A stretch of DNA of 10,122 nt from Bacillota bacterium. Lineage in GTDB: Bacteria; Bacillota; Clostridia; Acetivibrionales; Acetivibrionaceae. This document shows, in pieces, positions 1 through 7,874 of the stretch; within the stretch, counting starts at the first letter, position 1, and each line of letters begins with the position of its first letter. The notes under the pieces are model-generated. The model searched no databases, was not told the DNA's origin, and saw only the letters and a list, made by a program, of their open reading frames with translations. The stretch spans positions 1 through 10,122 of the forward strand of contig JAEWSG010000195.1 of assembly GCA_023398495.1 (NCBI GenBank), given 5' to 3'. Both the position numbers and the translations under genes were made by a program.

Positions 1-530
1 CTGCTACTTTATGTTGGAGAAACAAAAGAATTTATATGGGCAGAAACGTTTCAATCCTTGTTTTAATGGAAGTCTTACTGCTACAAGAAGGGTTATTGAT
101 TTTATGTATTTTCGCCAGTAGTTTCAATCCTTGTTTTAATGGAAGTCTTACTGCTACTTAGTATAACAAATTGCATTAAGAATATAATTTGCATCTTCGT
201 TTCAATCCTTGTTTTAATGGAAGTCTTACTGCTACAGGTTGGTGTTGGTATTTACTGATTCTACTTTATCTGGTTTCAATCCTTGTTTTAATGGAAGTCT
301 TACTGCTACCGAAAAGTATTGTCACCGACAGAATTATCTAAGTTATAGTTTCAATCCTTGTTTTAATGGAAGTCTTACTGCTACCGAGGACGACGAGTTA
401 CCATTTTGATGGGGCGTGATGTTTCAATCCTTGTTTTAATGGAAGTCTTACTGCTACTGGTATATATGCAGTACAGAGAAGCGGTTACACAATGTTTCAA
501 TCCTTGTTTTAATGGAAGTCTTACTGCTAC

Positions 531-578
531 CAATTAAGAGACTATAAAGTCTCTTTTTTATTATACAATAGAGGTGAA
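531..578 (+). other. 48-nt spacer carrying a terminator-like hairpin and an RBS-like end
   Basis: This is the only spacer longer than 41 nt. On the plus strand it holds a perfect 8-bp stem, AAGAGACT (536-543) and AGTCTCTT (548-555), with a 4-nt loop and a run of T directly after (556-559). That is the form of a Rho-independent terminator. The spacer then ends in AGAGGTGAA (570-578), which resembles a Shine-Dalgarno site. The simplest reading is that the protospacer was the gap between two genes of a phage or plasmid. Its terminator polarity is opposite to array transcription, so it should not stop the pre-crRNA, although the stem would still form in the crRNA. Confidence 0.75.
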
Positions 579-2243
579 GTTTCAATCCTTGTTTTAATGG
601 AAGTCTTACTGCTACTTTTTTCCTGCTCTGATTGAATATACACGTTTATTCAGTTTCAATCCTTGTTTTAATGGAAGTCTTACTGCTACGATAAAACATA
701 GTTTACTTGCGATGAAATCTCCTCATCCTGTTTCAATCCTTGTTTTAATGGAAGTCTTACTGCTACAATATTTGAAACAAGTTTTTCTACTTTAGGAGAA
801 AGTTTCAATCCTTGTTTTAATGGAAGTCTTACTGCTACTTAATTGCAATGGTAGCTGGCATTATAAGAAAGTTGTTTCAATCCTTGTTTTAATGGAAGTC
901 TTACTGCTACTTTATACTTGCCTAGTGAGAGAATAAGACCAAAGCTTTAGTTTCAATCCTTGTTTTAATGGAAGTCTTACTGCTACTGTTATCGGTCTTG
1001 TCCTAATCGCAGCCGATCTAGTAGTTTCAATCCTTGTTTTAATGGAAGTCTTACTGCTACATATCCCCCTTATTGGGGCATTTAAGCCCCTAAGTGTTTC
1101 AATCCTTGTTTTAATGGAAGTCTTACTGCTACAATTACATCTATACAAAATATATATCTATACATTAAGTTTCAATCCTTGTTTTAATGGAAGTCTTACT
1201 GCTACATTGGTGTTGGTGTTAACAATGGATTTTCAAGATTTAGTTTCAATCCTTGTTTTAATGGAAGTCTTACTGCTACAGTCTTATCGTACAGCATTTA
1301 TTAGGGTAAGTTCAGGTTTCAATCCTTGTTTTAATGGAAGTCTTACTGCTACAATAAGAGAATATAATCAATATAATATTATATCAAGTTTCAATCCTTG
1401 TTTTAATGGAAGTCTTACTGCTACAAAAAAATTAATAATCTCCACCTTGTAAAATTTTTTGTTTCAATCCTTGTTTTAATGGAAGTCTTACTGCTACAAA
1501 ATCAATCACTTCCTTTCGGTATATGAATATATTTAACGTTTCAATCCTTGTTTTAATGGAAGTCTTACTGCTACCATAATTCAACTAATCAACATTATTT
1601 ATATTTTAATGAGTTTCAATCCTTGTTTTAATGGAAGTCTTACTGCTACAAAAAAACTAGACTGCAGTCGCTACCATATTAAGGAAGTTTCAATCCTTGT
1701 TTTAATGGAAGTCTTACTGCTACAAGGATGGATTTATTATGGATGTTGTTATATTTTTGAGTTTCAATCCTTGTTTTAATGGAAGTCTTACTGCTACCAC
1801 CTTGTTTAGTCTGATTTACCGCACTTACTCTAAGTTTCAATCCTTGTTTTAATGGAAGTCTTACTGCTACCTTTTTTGGCGTCTGCCACGCTTCGTAATT
1901 TTTATGTTTCAATCCTTGTTTTAATGGAAGTCTTACTGCTACAACTACGCCAAATATATCCGTAAAAAAACTTGTTATACTTGGTTTCAATCCTTGTTTT
2001 AATGGAAGTCTTACTGCTACTGTCTGTCTCTTCGTAATGAGTATAATAACCCTTTTCTTCGTTTCAATCCTTGTTTTAATGGAAGTCTTACTGCTACAGA
2101 ACAAGTTTTATCTAACGAAGAAAAAGAACAATAGTTTCAATCCTTGTTTTAATGGAAGTCTTACTGCTACTATTGATGAAGTATTCAAGCAGCTCGATGA
2201 TGAAATGTTTCAATCCTTGTTTTAATGGAAGTCTTACTGCTAC

Positions 2244-2280
2244 TTGTAATGAAAGAGAGGTAAACGATGGAGTATTGTCC
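2244..2280 (+). other. spacer resembling a translation start region
   Basis: On the plus strand this 37-nt spacer reads as a gene junction. A TAA at 2246-2248 is followed by GAGAGGTAAACG and then an ATG at 2268-2270, with about five bases between the AGAGGT core and the start codon. The crRNA, made from the minus strand, would pair with the start region of such an mRNA. The spacer can also be read as ordinary coding sequence in another frame, so this is only a plausible interpretation. Confidence 0.35.
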
Positions 2281-2685
2281 GTTTCAATCCTTGTTTTAAT
2301 GGAAGTCTTACTGCTACGAACGATATTGGCTTCAAAATTTAATTGTGTGTGGATGTTTCAATCCTTGTTTTAATGGAAGTCTTACTGCTACTTAATACAT
2401 TTATTATTTTGTTAATAGTAATTTTTGGTTTCAATCCTTGTTTTAATGGAAGTCTTACTGCTACTTGATAAGAAATACCCAAACACAATTAAATATTATT
2501 GTTTCAATCCTTGTTTTAATGGAAGTCTTACTGCTACAACGAAGATAAAAAAGTTATTAAGAAAAATAATACGTTTCAATCCTTGTTTTAATGGAAGTCT
2601 TACTGCTACACCATACATAACAGATTTGAGCCAAGGCGAGTTTATAGAGTTTCAATCCTTGTTTTAATGGAAGTCTTACTGCTAC

Positions 2686-2968
2686 AGCTCTCGAATACAC
2701 ATCTCTTATGTATCTGGGCTTACAAGCTTTTTTTGACGTAACTTTTTTGAGCATTTTGTATAAAAAAACAGCTTATTTTTATAGAATTCTTTACATTTTT
2801 GAGTTACCAACACAGGCATACACCTCACTATTTTCAAGGTTCACAGGACTGTACACAGAAATCTTAAAATAATTTTGCAGCAACAATTTTATAAAATCAA
2901 ACCTACTTTAGTTAAAACATATCATACTGCAACATCAGTTTCAATAGATTATACAATTTTTCTTATCT
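2686..2968 (-). promoter_or_regulatory. CRISPR leader region between the Csm6-like gene and the array
   Basis: This 283-nt stretch has no credible gene and is AT-rich with several A and T runs, as CRISPR leaders usually are. It lies on the side from which the array should be transcribed, judged from the ATTGAAAC end of the minus-strand repeat. Next to the first repeat there are two short inverted repeats: ATACA/TGTAT at 2695-2713 and GCTT/AAGC at 2718-2727. Further out, on the minus strand, lie a CTGT-GT-ACAG near-palindrome (2850-2859) and two copies of CCTGTG. I see no GC-rich hairpin followed by a T run, so read-through from the cas operon into the array is possible. Leader function is inferred from position. 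Confidence 0.7.
2948..2953 (-). promoter_or_regulatory. candidate -10 box for the leader/array transcript
   Basis: The minus strand has a perfect TATAAT here, 15 nt after the stop codon of the Csm6-like gene. No good -35 hexamer is found 16-18 nt upstream, and such boxes arise by chance in AT-rich DNA. If it is used, the transcript would start about 255 nt before the first repeat. Confidence 0.25.
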
Positions 2969-4426
2969 CTAAAGCTTGATAAATTCACATCCAGAAAACA
3001 TATCGTCCTTGTTAAATCCCTCAATAGAGCAAAGTAAATTCATATATTCTTCAACTACTTCTTTAAACTCGTTGTATTTTTGCTTGTCAATAAATTCATA
3101 ACCATGAGCAAATATACTCTTATTCCTTGCATCTACCTTGTTTCGTAATCTATTTATACTGTCAATATCTTTCCCCGGTTTTTTAGCTCTCATTATTTCA
3201 TCTTTTACTGCTACAAGTATTATAAACCCTGCCAAGAGACTTACTTTTTTGTCTGGCTTATTCCATTCATTGAATCCTTTTATTTTCCTAATGATTTTAT
3301 TTATATCCTCAAGCAAAACATTTTCATCTGTATTTAATTTTGAATAATCAGCATTTCCGGTATCAACACCATAATTCCACAATCTCTTCTGTTCGACAAT
3401 TTCAAGTATCCTGTATAGTAATAGAGAAGCCATTTCATATTTTTCCTGTTTTTCTCTTCTCATTGCATTTTGATACAAATTAGCTATCAAATAACCGATA
3501 TTATCAAAAACTACACTTTTATCAGAATCACTACTGCAATGTATTTTCTCCAATACTTTGATAACATCTAATTGTTTACTGAGTTTTTCACTATTTCCAT
3601 TTAAAACAAATCCATTTCCCAGCTTCCCTTCTGTCTTAATTATTTCCCAGCATTTTGACAAATTACTAGCAGCATCACTAATATCAAGGCTATCCCATGC
3701 ATTGTATGCCTTTGATATATATTTTAAAGCACTATACTCTTTTGTACCCGGAACTCTTTTATCTAATTCTTCGAAAATTCTATACGCTGATATATAGTCC
3801 ATTTTGTTGAATAATGAAATAGCCTGTTCTCTTTCCAAATCTCCAAAAACAGAGTATGGATCATCGATATAACATAGCTTTTCGCTTCCCGGTTTAGGTT
3901 TTCTGAGATCCGTCAAAAACTCCCCACCTATGTAAATGAGTTTTGCTCCTATTGCCGAACCTGCCATTGCACATCCTGCTGCCATTGATTTTGTACCACC
4001 TGTAAAATCAACATATATGTCTTTTGGTCTACCCCATTTTTCATAAACTTCTTTTATTTTTTGATACAATTGTAAGGGACTTTCTGCATCCACCTCAGAT
4101 GTTATGTATTGAGTGGGTTTTAGCTTTGTAAACTCTATTACATCATCTAAAAGCTTAAAAGATTTTTCAGTATAGAGAATCATTGCCTTTCTTGGTTTTA
4201 ATGCTAATATTGAAAGCACAATTGGTTCATAAGATGTTCCAAGAGTTAATACCATTGCCTCACAATTAGTTTCGGTACTATTTCTCTGAATGAAGTAATC
4301 TATGATGATTGGCATTAACTTAGACTTGTAATATTCTTCAGCAACCTTCCTTTGTTCTTCATTGCTTCTATCCATAGCCTGCCAGAATTTACTCTTTTCA
4401 ATTAGCATGTTATGTAGTTCATTCAT
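2969..4426 (-). CDS. CARF-HEPN Csm6-like ribonuclease, TIGR02710-type
   Basis: Likely a cyclic-oligoadenylate-activated RNase of the type III response (485 aa). The N-terminal CARF domain shows LTLGTS at residues 60-65 and DFTGGTKSM at 140-148, the nucleotide-binding motifs typical of TIGR02710 proteins. The middle (about 200-390) is mostly helical. Near the C-terminus RNKSIFAHG contains R434-N-x5-H441, an R-x6-H HEPN motif, so the RNase site appears intact. The frame opens further upstream at a GTG (4474), but the ATG at 4426 is preferred: GGAGG sits 7 nt before it, while the GTG has no clear site. That leaves 47 nt after the preceding CARF gene, with which it is probably co-transcribed. It is the last gene before the leader and array. 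CARF and HEPN calls rest on visible motifs; ring size of the activator cannot be read from sequence. Confidence 0.85.
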   Translation of the reverse strand: MNELHNMLIEKSKFWQAMDRSNEEQRKVAEEYYKSKLMPIIIDYFIQRNSTETNCEAMVLTLGTSYEPIVLSILALKPRKAMILYTEKSFKLLDDVIEFTKLKPTQYITSEVDAESPLQLYQKIKEVYEKWGRPKDIYVDFTGGTKSMAAGCAMAGSAIGAKLIYIGGEFLTDLRKPKPGSEKLCYIDDPYSVFGDLEREQAISLFNKMDYISAYRIFEELDKRVPGTKEYSALKYISKAYNAWDSLDISDAASNLSKCWEIIKTEGKLGNGFVLNGNSEKLSKQLDVIKVLEKIHCSSDSDKSVVFDNIGYLIANLYQNAMRREKQEKYEMASLLLYRILEIVEQKRLWNYGVDTGNADYSKLNTDENVLLEDINKIIRKIKGFNEWNKPDKKVSLLAGFIILVAVKDEIMRAKKPGKDIDSINRLRNKVDARNKSIFAHGYEFIDKQKYNEFKEVVEEYMNLLCSIEGFNKDDMFSGCEFIKL

Positions 4427-4433
4427 AACAAAT

Positions 4434-4438
4434 CCTCC
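4434..4438 (-). promoter_or_regulatory. ribosome binding site that sets the Csm6-like start
   Basis: GGAGG on the minus strand lies 7 nt before the ATG at 4426 and decides that start over the upstream in-frame GTG at 4474, which has no comparable site. Confidence 0.8.
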
Positions 4439-4473
4439 ATTATAGATTCTTCCAATCATTCTCGATAAAACCA

Positions 4474-5715
4474 CTATTTTAAATATAGATCTACAAATCT
4501 GCCAATGAATAAATCAAGATTATTTATTATCTTCTTTTTTGGAAGAGCACCCTTTCTAAATTCCGCATGATTTAAATCATTTCTAACTTCACCTAAATTC
4601 CGGTGAAGTTCTGCCATCTCTACTGTAAAGTCTTTTAATTTATTATCTATTATCATTTTTTCATCGCCAGTAATGCTGCACTCTTTTACATACTTGCTTC
4701 TTATTATATTTTCTGCTTTTTTTCTTTCAGCACCATATTGAGTCCAATCCAAATCAGCTTTAACACAAACATAATTAACAATATTCTCTAACAAAAAAGT
4801 GTAGGCTTGCTGATAATGTCCAAAATCTCTACATAATTTAGTGCACTCAAGAGTATTATCAATAATGTTATTATTGTTGAAGAATGATACCTGTATTTCG
4901 ATTTTTTCAAGAAGATTAAAAAATGGCTGAACAGTTACATGCTGACTTTTATTCAATGCTTTTATTTTAGATAAAAGCTCATAAAGTTTTTTCCCATGTT
5001 TTTGTATTGATTGAGCTCTGCAAAGTTTTAAATCCGTATAGAATTCCTTTATATACTTTGAGCATTCTCTAGTGCGATTAATTAATTCATCCGTTCCTTT
5101 AGCTTCCGCTAAGATAGGTTTTATACTTTTGTTAACAATAGAGCAAAACACATCACATTCACCAATTGAAAGAAGTTGCTCAACACCTGAGCTCCATTCA
5201 GTAATTTGGTTAAACAACGTCAAATCATAGATAGGAGCTTTTCCATCAACTGCTGCCTCATATGCACCATATAGAATTCTTTTAATTTCACATTCTTTTA
5301 CAACCTTAGCATGATTTAGAACTGACATAAATATTATAGGTATACTTCTAAAAGATTGTGTTACATCGACGTATATAGTATCCTTTTTATCTATCTCATC
5401 ATATACTATTTTGAATATCTCCCATATTTCATCGTTTGATTTGCCATTTGGTATTCTGACAGCTTTATATTTGGAATTTATTCTTTCTAACCTACTTTTA
5501 AGACCTAACTTTCCGTCAGGTTCCCAGTTTTCTTTGTCAGCTTTCTCTGTAATAAATAATATTACCTCAAGTTCTGGCTCACCTAGCATTTCCACAAGTG
5601 CTTCTTGAGTATATGGCGTTTTATAAGTTCTTAAGTCTTTTAAACCATCATCAAAAAAATACTCTGTTTCATGATAATCTGCTGTGCCTAAAAATGCGAA
5701 TAACTTTATTCCCAT
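4474..5715 (-). CDS. CARF-HEPN Csx1-type effector, TM1812/TIGR02221 family
   Basis: A second probable cyclic-oligoadenylate-activated RNase (413 aa). The N-terminal half has the TM1812 signature in order: FLGTADY (8-14), an FITEKA strand end (about 54-59), NW (63-64), IPNGKSNDEIW (88-98), DVTQSFRS (117-124), YGAYEA (149-154), then a PIYDLT segment and a W in ITEW. In the family the 117 motif usually reads D-[IV]-T-H-x-[FY]-R; here Gln replaces the His. The C-terminal half is helical and holds RNDLNHAEFR with R378-N-x3-H383, an R-x4-H HEPN catalytic motif. The start ATG follows AGGGGG with a 4-nt spacing. A 72-nt gap separates it from the upstream Cas7-like gene, enough for a promoter, though none is clear. 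Its sequence is very different from the neighbouring Csm6-like protein, so the pair is not a recent tandem duplication. Confidence 0.88.
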   Translation of the reverse strand: MGIKLFAFLGTADYHETEYFFDDGLKDLRTYKTPYTQEALVEMLGEPELEVILFITEKADKENWEPDGKLGLKSRLERINSKYKAVRIPNGKSNDEIWEIFKIVYDEIDKKDTIYVDVTQSFRSIPIIFMSVLNHAKVVKECEIKRILYGAYEAAVDGKAPIYDLTLFNQITEWSSGVEQLLSIGECDVFCSIVNKSIKPILAEAKGTDELINRTRECSKYIKEFYTDLKLCRAQSIQKHGKKLYELLSKIKALNKSQHVTVQPFFNLLEKIEIQVSFFNNNNIIDNTLECTKLCRDFGHYQQAYTFLLENIVNYVCVKADLDWTQYGAERKKAENIIRSKYVKECSITGDEKMIIDNKLKDFTVEMAELHRNLGEVRNDLNHAEFRKGALPKKKIINNLDLFIGRFVDLYLK

Positions 5716-5787
5716 AATGCCCCCTAAAATTGTTTGTCATTTTCTATTACTCTTGCAGTAAGTTTTGTTAGTCTTCATTAGATTAAT

Positions 5788-7872
5788 TTATTTTTTCTTG
5801 TCTTCGTTGCTCTTAAAATCAAAGTTTTTAAGTGCATCAAATGCATTGGTGTTTAGATTAGAATTGTTTGGAGACTTGCTACTTTTATCCCTAAATGATT
5901 TGCTATCCTTATTATTGGGCTTATTATAATCCCTTCTATCCTTACTATTTCTTTGTTCCTTATTATATTCAGATCGACTAGTAATTCCTTTTTCTCCACC
6001 CATTTTCTTTGACACTATATTACCGCTTTCTCTAATCACTTCATCTAAGGTAGACAGCTCTGCTCTTCCTGCAAACTCATTCACCCCATTCAACCCCATA
6101 TATCTTGTTTCAATATTTTTCAATACACTTTTACTCAATTCAAATTCCCGATAGCTTCTAATATCCTTTACATCTTTAACTTTAGTCTTATAATTATCAA
6201 TAATATACTTTTTGAAAACATCTACATATTTTCCTATATCCTCTATCGTTTCTGAATTGTTATGAAAGAACGCATATTTTGTCTTTATATCTTCTGTTAG
6301 TAGCTTGACAACTCTTATCTTACATTTTCCAAGTCCATATGGTTTTCCCTTACCTATATTAAAGCATCCTTCTGTATCTCCTTGTTTTAGGGAGTATATT
6401 AACAGCCCTATTTCTTCATCTGATAAATTTTCAAATCGAATCTTCCCTGCAAATATAGTTTTCTCATTGTGGCATGTTATTCTACTGCTTATTTTGTCTT
6501 GTTTATCTTCAGTAGGTAAACTCAAATGCATTGCCTCTGTATCAATACTCTCCTTCATCCAATAAAACTTTCTTCCTCTTATTTCATAGTTTGAAGTATT
6601 GTAAGATTCGAGAGAATTGTCTTTCCTCTGTTTCAAGTAACCCTTGTACCATGAAGGTTTTGGTTCACCGAGCACCATTTTGTATTCTTGAGTTTTTTCA
6701 GTATTCGAGTTTTTACATACTGCATCCATAAATGATAGTTTAGTTCTGAAATCCTTCCATCCAAAGATATTATCGACAAAGTCTATACCTGAATAGTTTT
6801 TATGAGACACAGGTATTCCGTCATGTACACTTCCATTAGCAGGTAACCTCAAATATGGTGTAAATCCAAAAATCAGCCTGTCATTATCCTTTATGTAAAA
6901 CATAGGCTTAACCTGCCCATCTTTTGGAAGTGCATAGTATTCATAAGCAGAGTTGTTCAGCTTGTTAGTATACTCCAGATCTTGCTTATAAAGCTCTGCC
7001 TGCTCTTTGGATACAATTATTCCGGCACAATTTTTATCCTCTTCGTATATAAGATAGTGGTGTGACTTTCCATCAATATATTTTGAGTTAGAAAGAAAAC
7101 CTTTGAAACTCCCATCAATATCAACTTGAGGTCTATTTCCATCAGTGTTGTACCTAATTTCTTTAAAATATGGTTTATAGTTTCCATTTCTTTTATATCT
7201 TAGTGCTTTCTTGTTTTTAAAATCTTCCTTTGTCACATCTTTCATATAAAGATAGTTAATATTATTTATATCTTTTTTTATTAGTTCCAATTCATGAATT
7301 GATGTATATGAATAAACTTTTCCGGGTTGGTTTCCTGCTCTCGTATTTTTGTTTTCCAATTTAATTGCTGGAGTGATAATATACTCGTCACCTCTTTTCC
7401 GTATATATCCTGCTTCAACTCTCTCCAAAACTGTAAATTTAAACTTTTCTTTTGTATATTGATTAATTCCCACTTTATTGGAATACCATTTCTTAATCTC
7501 AGTATCTTTTGAGGCAAATGTTCTATAAAAGTATCTTTTATTTGTAATATCACACTTATTAGTATTAGAATTAATCACAGAAGCAAAAGAAAATATGGAT
7601 GCATTATATCTCGTTAACCCCCGTATTGTATTACCAGAAATAACGTATTGACCTAATGGATTTCTAAACAACTCTCCATTTCCATCTGAAATATGTAAAG
7701 GTGTTACTACTTCGATTTCGTATTGGATACTACCAGTTTTAAGATTATCGTAGTATCTATCATGCTTTGAAATATCTTTTTCGTCCGAAGATCTGTCAAG
7801 TATGAAGTCTTCCAATCCTATAAAATTATAAGGTGCTTTTGATTTGTATACAGGCTCTTCATTTCTCCCCAT
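5788..7872 (-). CDS. RAMP-superfamily Cas7 with large insertion, TIGR03986-type
   Basis: Predicted backbone subunit of the type III-D-like effector (694 aa). A RAMP N-terminus is seen at 47-95 (EVVTPLHISDG, then VISGNTIRGLTRYN, the counterpart of the usual IPGSSLRG). The glycine-rich RAMP loop GKGKPYGLGK lies far downstream at 507-516, so about 400 residues are inserted in the fold. The insertion carries features I associate with TIGR03986: GFTPYLRLP (336-344), IFGWKDFR (359-366), FMDA (371-374), LGEPKPS (401-407) and IRGRKFYWMKE (431-441). This layout resembles the Cas7-insertion subunit of type III-Dv complexes. Residues about 615-694 form a Lys/Asn/Ser/Asp-rich, probably disordered tail ending in a short aromatic segment, NAFDALKNFDF. 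The gene starts 2 nt after the Csx19-like stop, with AAGGAGG 10 nt before the ATG. Confidence 0.85.
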   Translation of the reverse strand: MGRNEEPVYKSKAPYNFIGLEDFILDRSSDEKDISKHDRYYDNLKTGSIQYEIEVVTPLHISDGNGELFRNPLGQYVISGNTIRGLTRYNASIFSFASVINSNTNKCDITNKRYFYRTFASKDTEIKKWYSNKVGINQYTKEKFKFTVLERVEAGYIRKRGDEYIITPAIKLENKNTRAGNQPGKVYSYTSIHELELIKKDINNINYLYMKDVTKEDFKNKKALRYKRNGNYKPYFKEIRYNTDGNRPQVDIDGSFKGFLSNSKYIDGKSHHYLIYEEDKNCAGIIVSKEQAELYKQDLEYTNKLNNSAYEYYALPKDGQVKPMFYIKDNDRLIFGFTPYLRLPANGSVHDGIPVSHKNYSGIDFVDNIFGWKDFRTKLSFMDAVCKNSNTEKTQEYKMVLGEPKPSWYKGYLKQRKDNSLESYNTSNYEIRGRKFYWMKESIDTEAMHLSLPTEDKQDKISSRITCHNEKTIFAGKIRFENLSDEEIGLLIYSLKQGDTEGCFNIGKGKPYGLGKCKIRVVKLLTEDIKTKYAFFHNNSETIEDIGKYVDVFKKYIIDNYKTKVKDVKDIRSYREFELSKSVLKNIETRYMGLNGVNEFAGRAELSTLDEVIRESGNIVSKKMGGEKGITSRSEYNKEQRNSKDRRDYNKPNNKDSKSFRDKSSKSPNNSNLNTNAFDALKNFDFKSNEDKKK

Positions 7873-7874
7873 AG

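Larger units (their letters stand above)
1..2685 (-). CRISPR. CRISPR array, 36 full repeats plus one partial, type III-style repeat
   Basis: A 37-bp repeat (plus strand begins GTTTCAATCC and ends CTTACTGCTAC) recurs without a single mismatch at 48, 121, 199, 273, 348, 421, 494, 579, 653, 730, 802, 874, 950, 1024, 1096, 1169, 1243, 1316, 1388, 1461, 1538, 1613, 1687, 1761, 1834, 1906, 1984, 2061, 2134, 2207, 2281, 2355, 2428, 2501, 2573 and 2649. Bases 1-7 are the end of another copy, so the array continues leftwards. The 36 spacers are unique and 35-41 nt long, except one of 48 nt (531-578). The minus-strand repeat ends in ATTGAAAC, the 8-nt crRNA 5' handle known from many type I and III systems. 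Transcription is therefore inferred to run right to left, with the leader and youngest spacers at the right end. The repeat has only a weak internal inverted repeat (TCC/GGA), so no strong hairpin is expected. Long reading frames through the array are artefacts of the repeat. Confidence 0.99.

Noticed and set aside
1425..1460. Spacer with A-run at one end and T-run at the other, forming an AAAAAATT/AATTTTTT inverted repeat
   Set aside because: A/T homopolymer runs are common in this AT-rich sequence; no further sign of function.
912..2754. Many reading frames through the array that encode repeated peptides such as VAVRLPLKQGLK and SSKTSIKTRIE
   Set aside because: The peptides are translations of the repeat itself; the intervening residues are spacers. 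These are not genes.
2686..2968. Possible intrinsic terminator between the Csm6-like gene and the array
   Set aside because: Only stems of 4-5 bp without a following T-run on the minus strand were found.
3205..3214. TTACTGCTAC inside the Csm6-like gene equals the last 10 bases of the CRISPR repeat
   Set aside because: It encodes Val-Ala-Val in a normal helical part of the protein, and flanking bases do not match the repeat. A 10-base match is most likely chance.
4427..4474. GTG start extending the Csm6-like protein by 16 residues
   Set aside because: No clear Shine-Dalgarno site for the GTG, while GGAGG is well placed for the ATG at 4426, and the family motifs begin well after it.
5716..5787. 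A 13-codon mini-ORF (MKTNKTYCKSNRK) in the gap upstream of the Csx1-type gene, and possible promoter hexamers there
   Set aside because: No ribosome binding site for the mini-ORF, and no -35/-10 pair with acceptable match and spacing.
7281..7553. A 90-codon minus-strand frame inside the TIGR03986-type gene
   Set aside because: It is fully inside a gene with clear family motifs in another frame and has no recognisable features.
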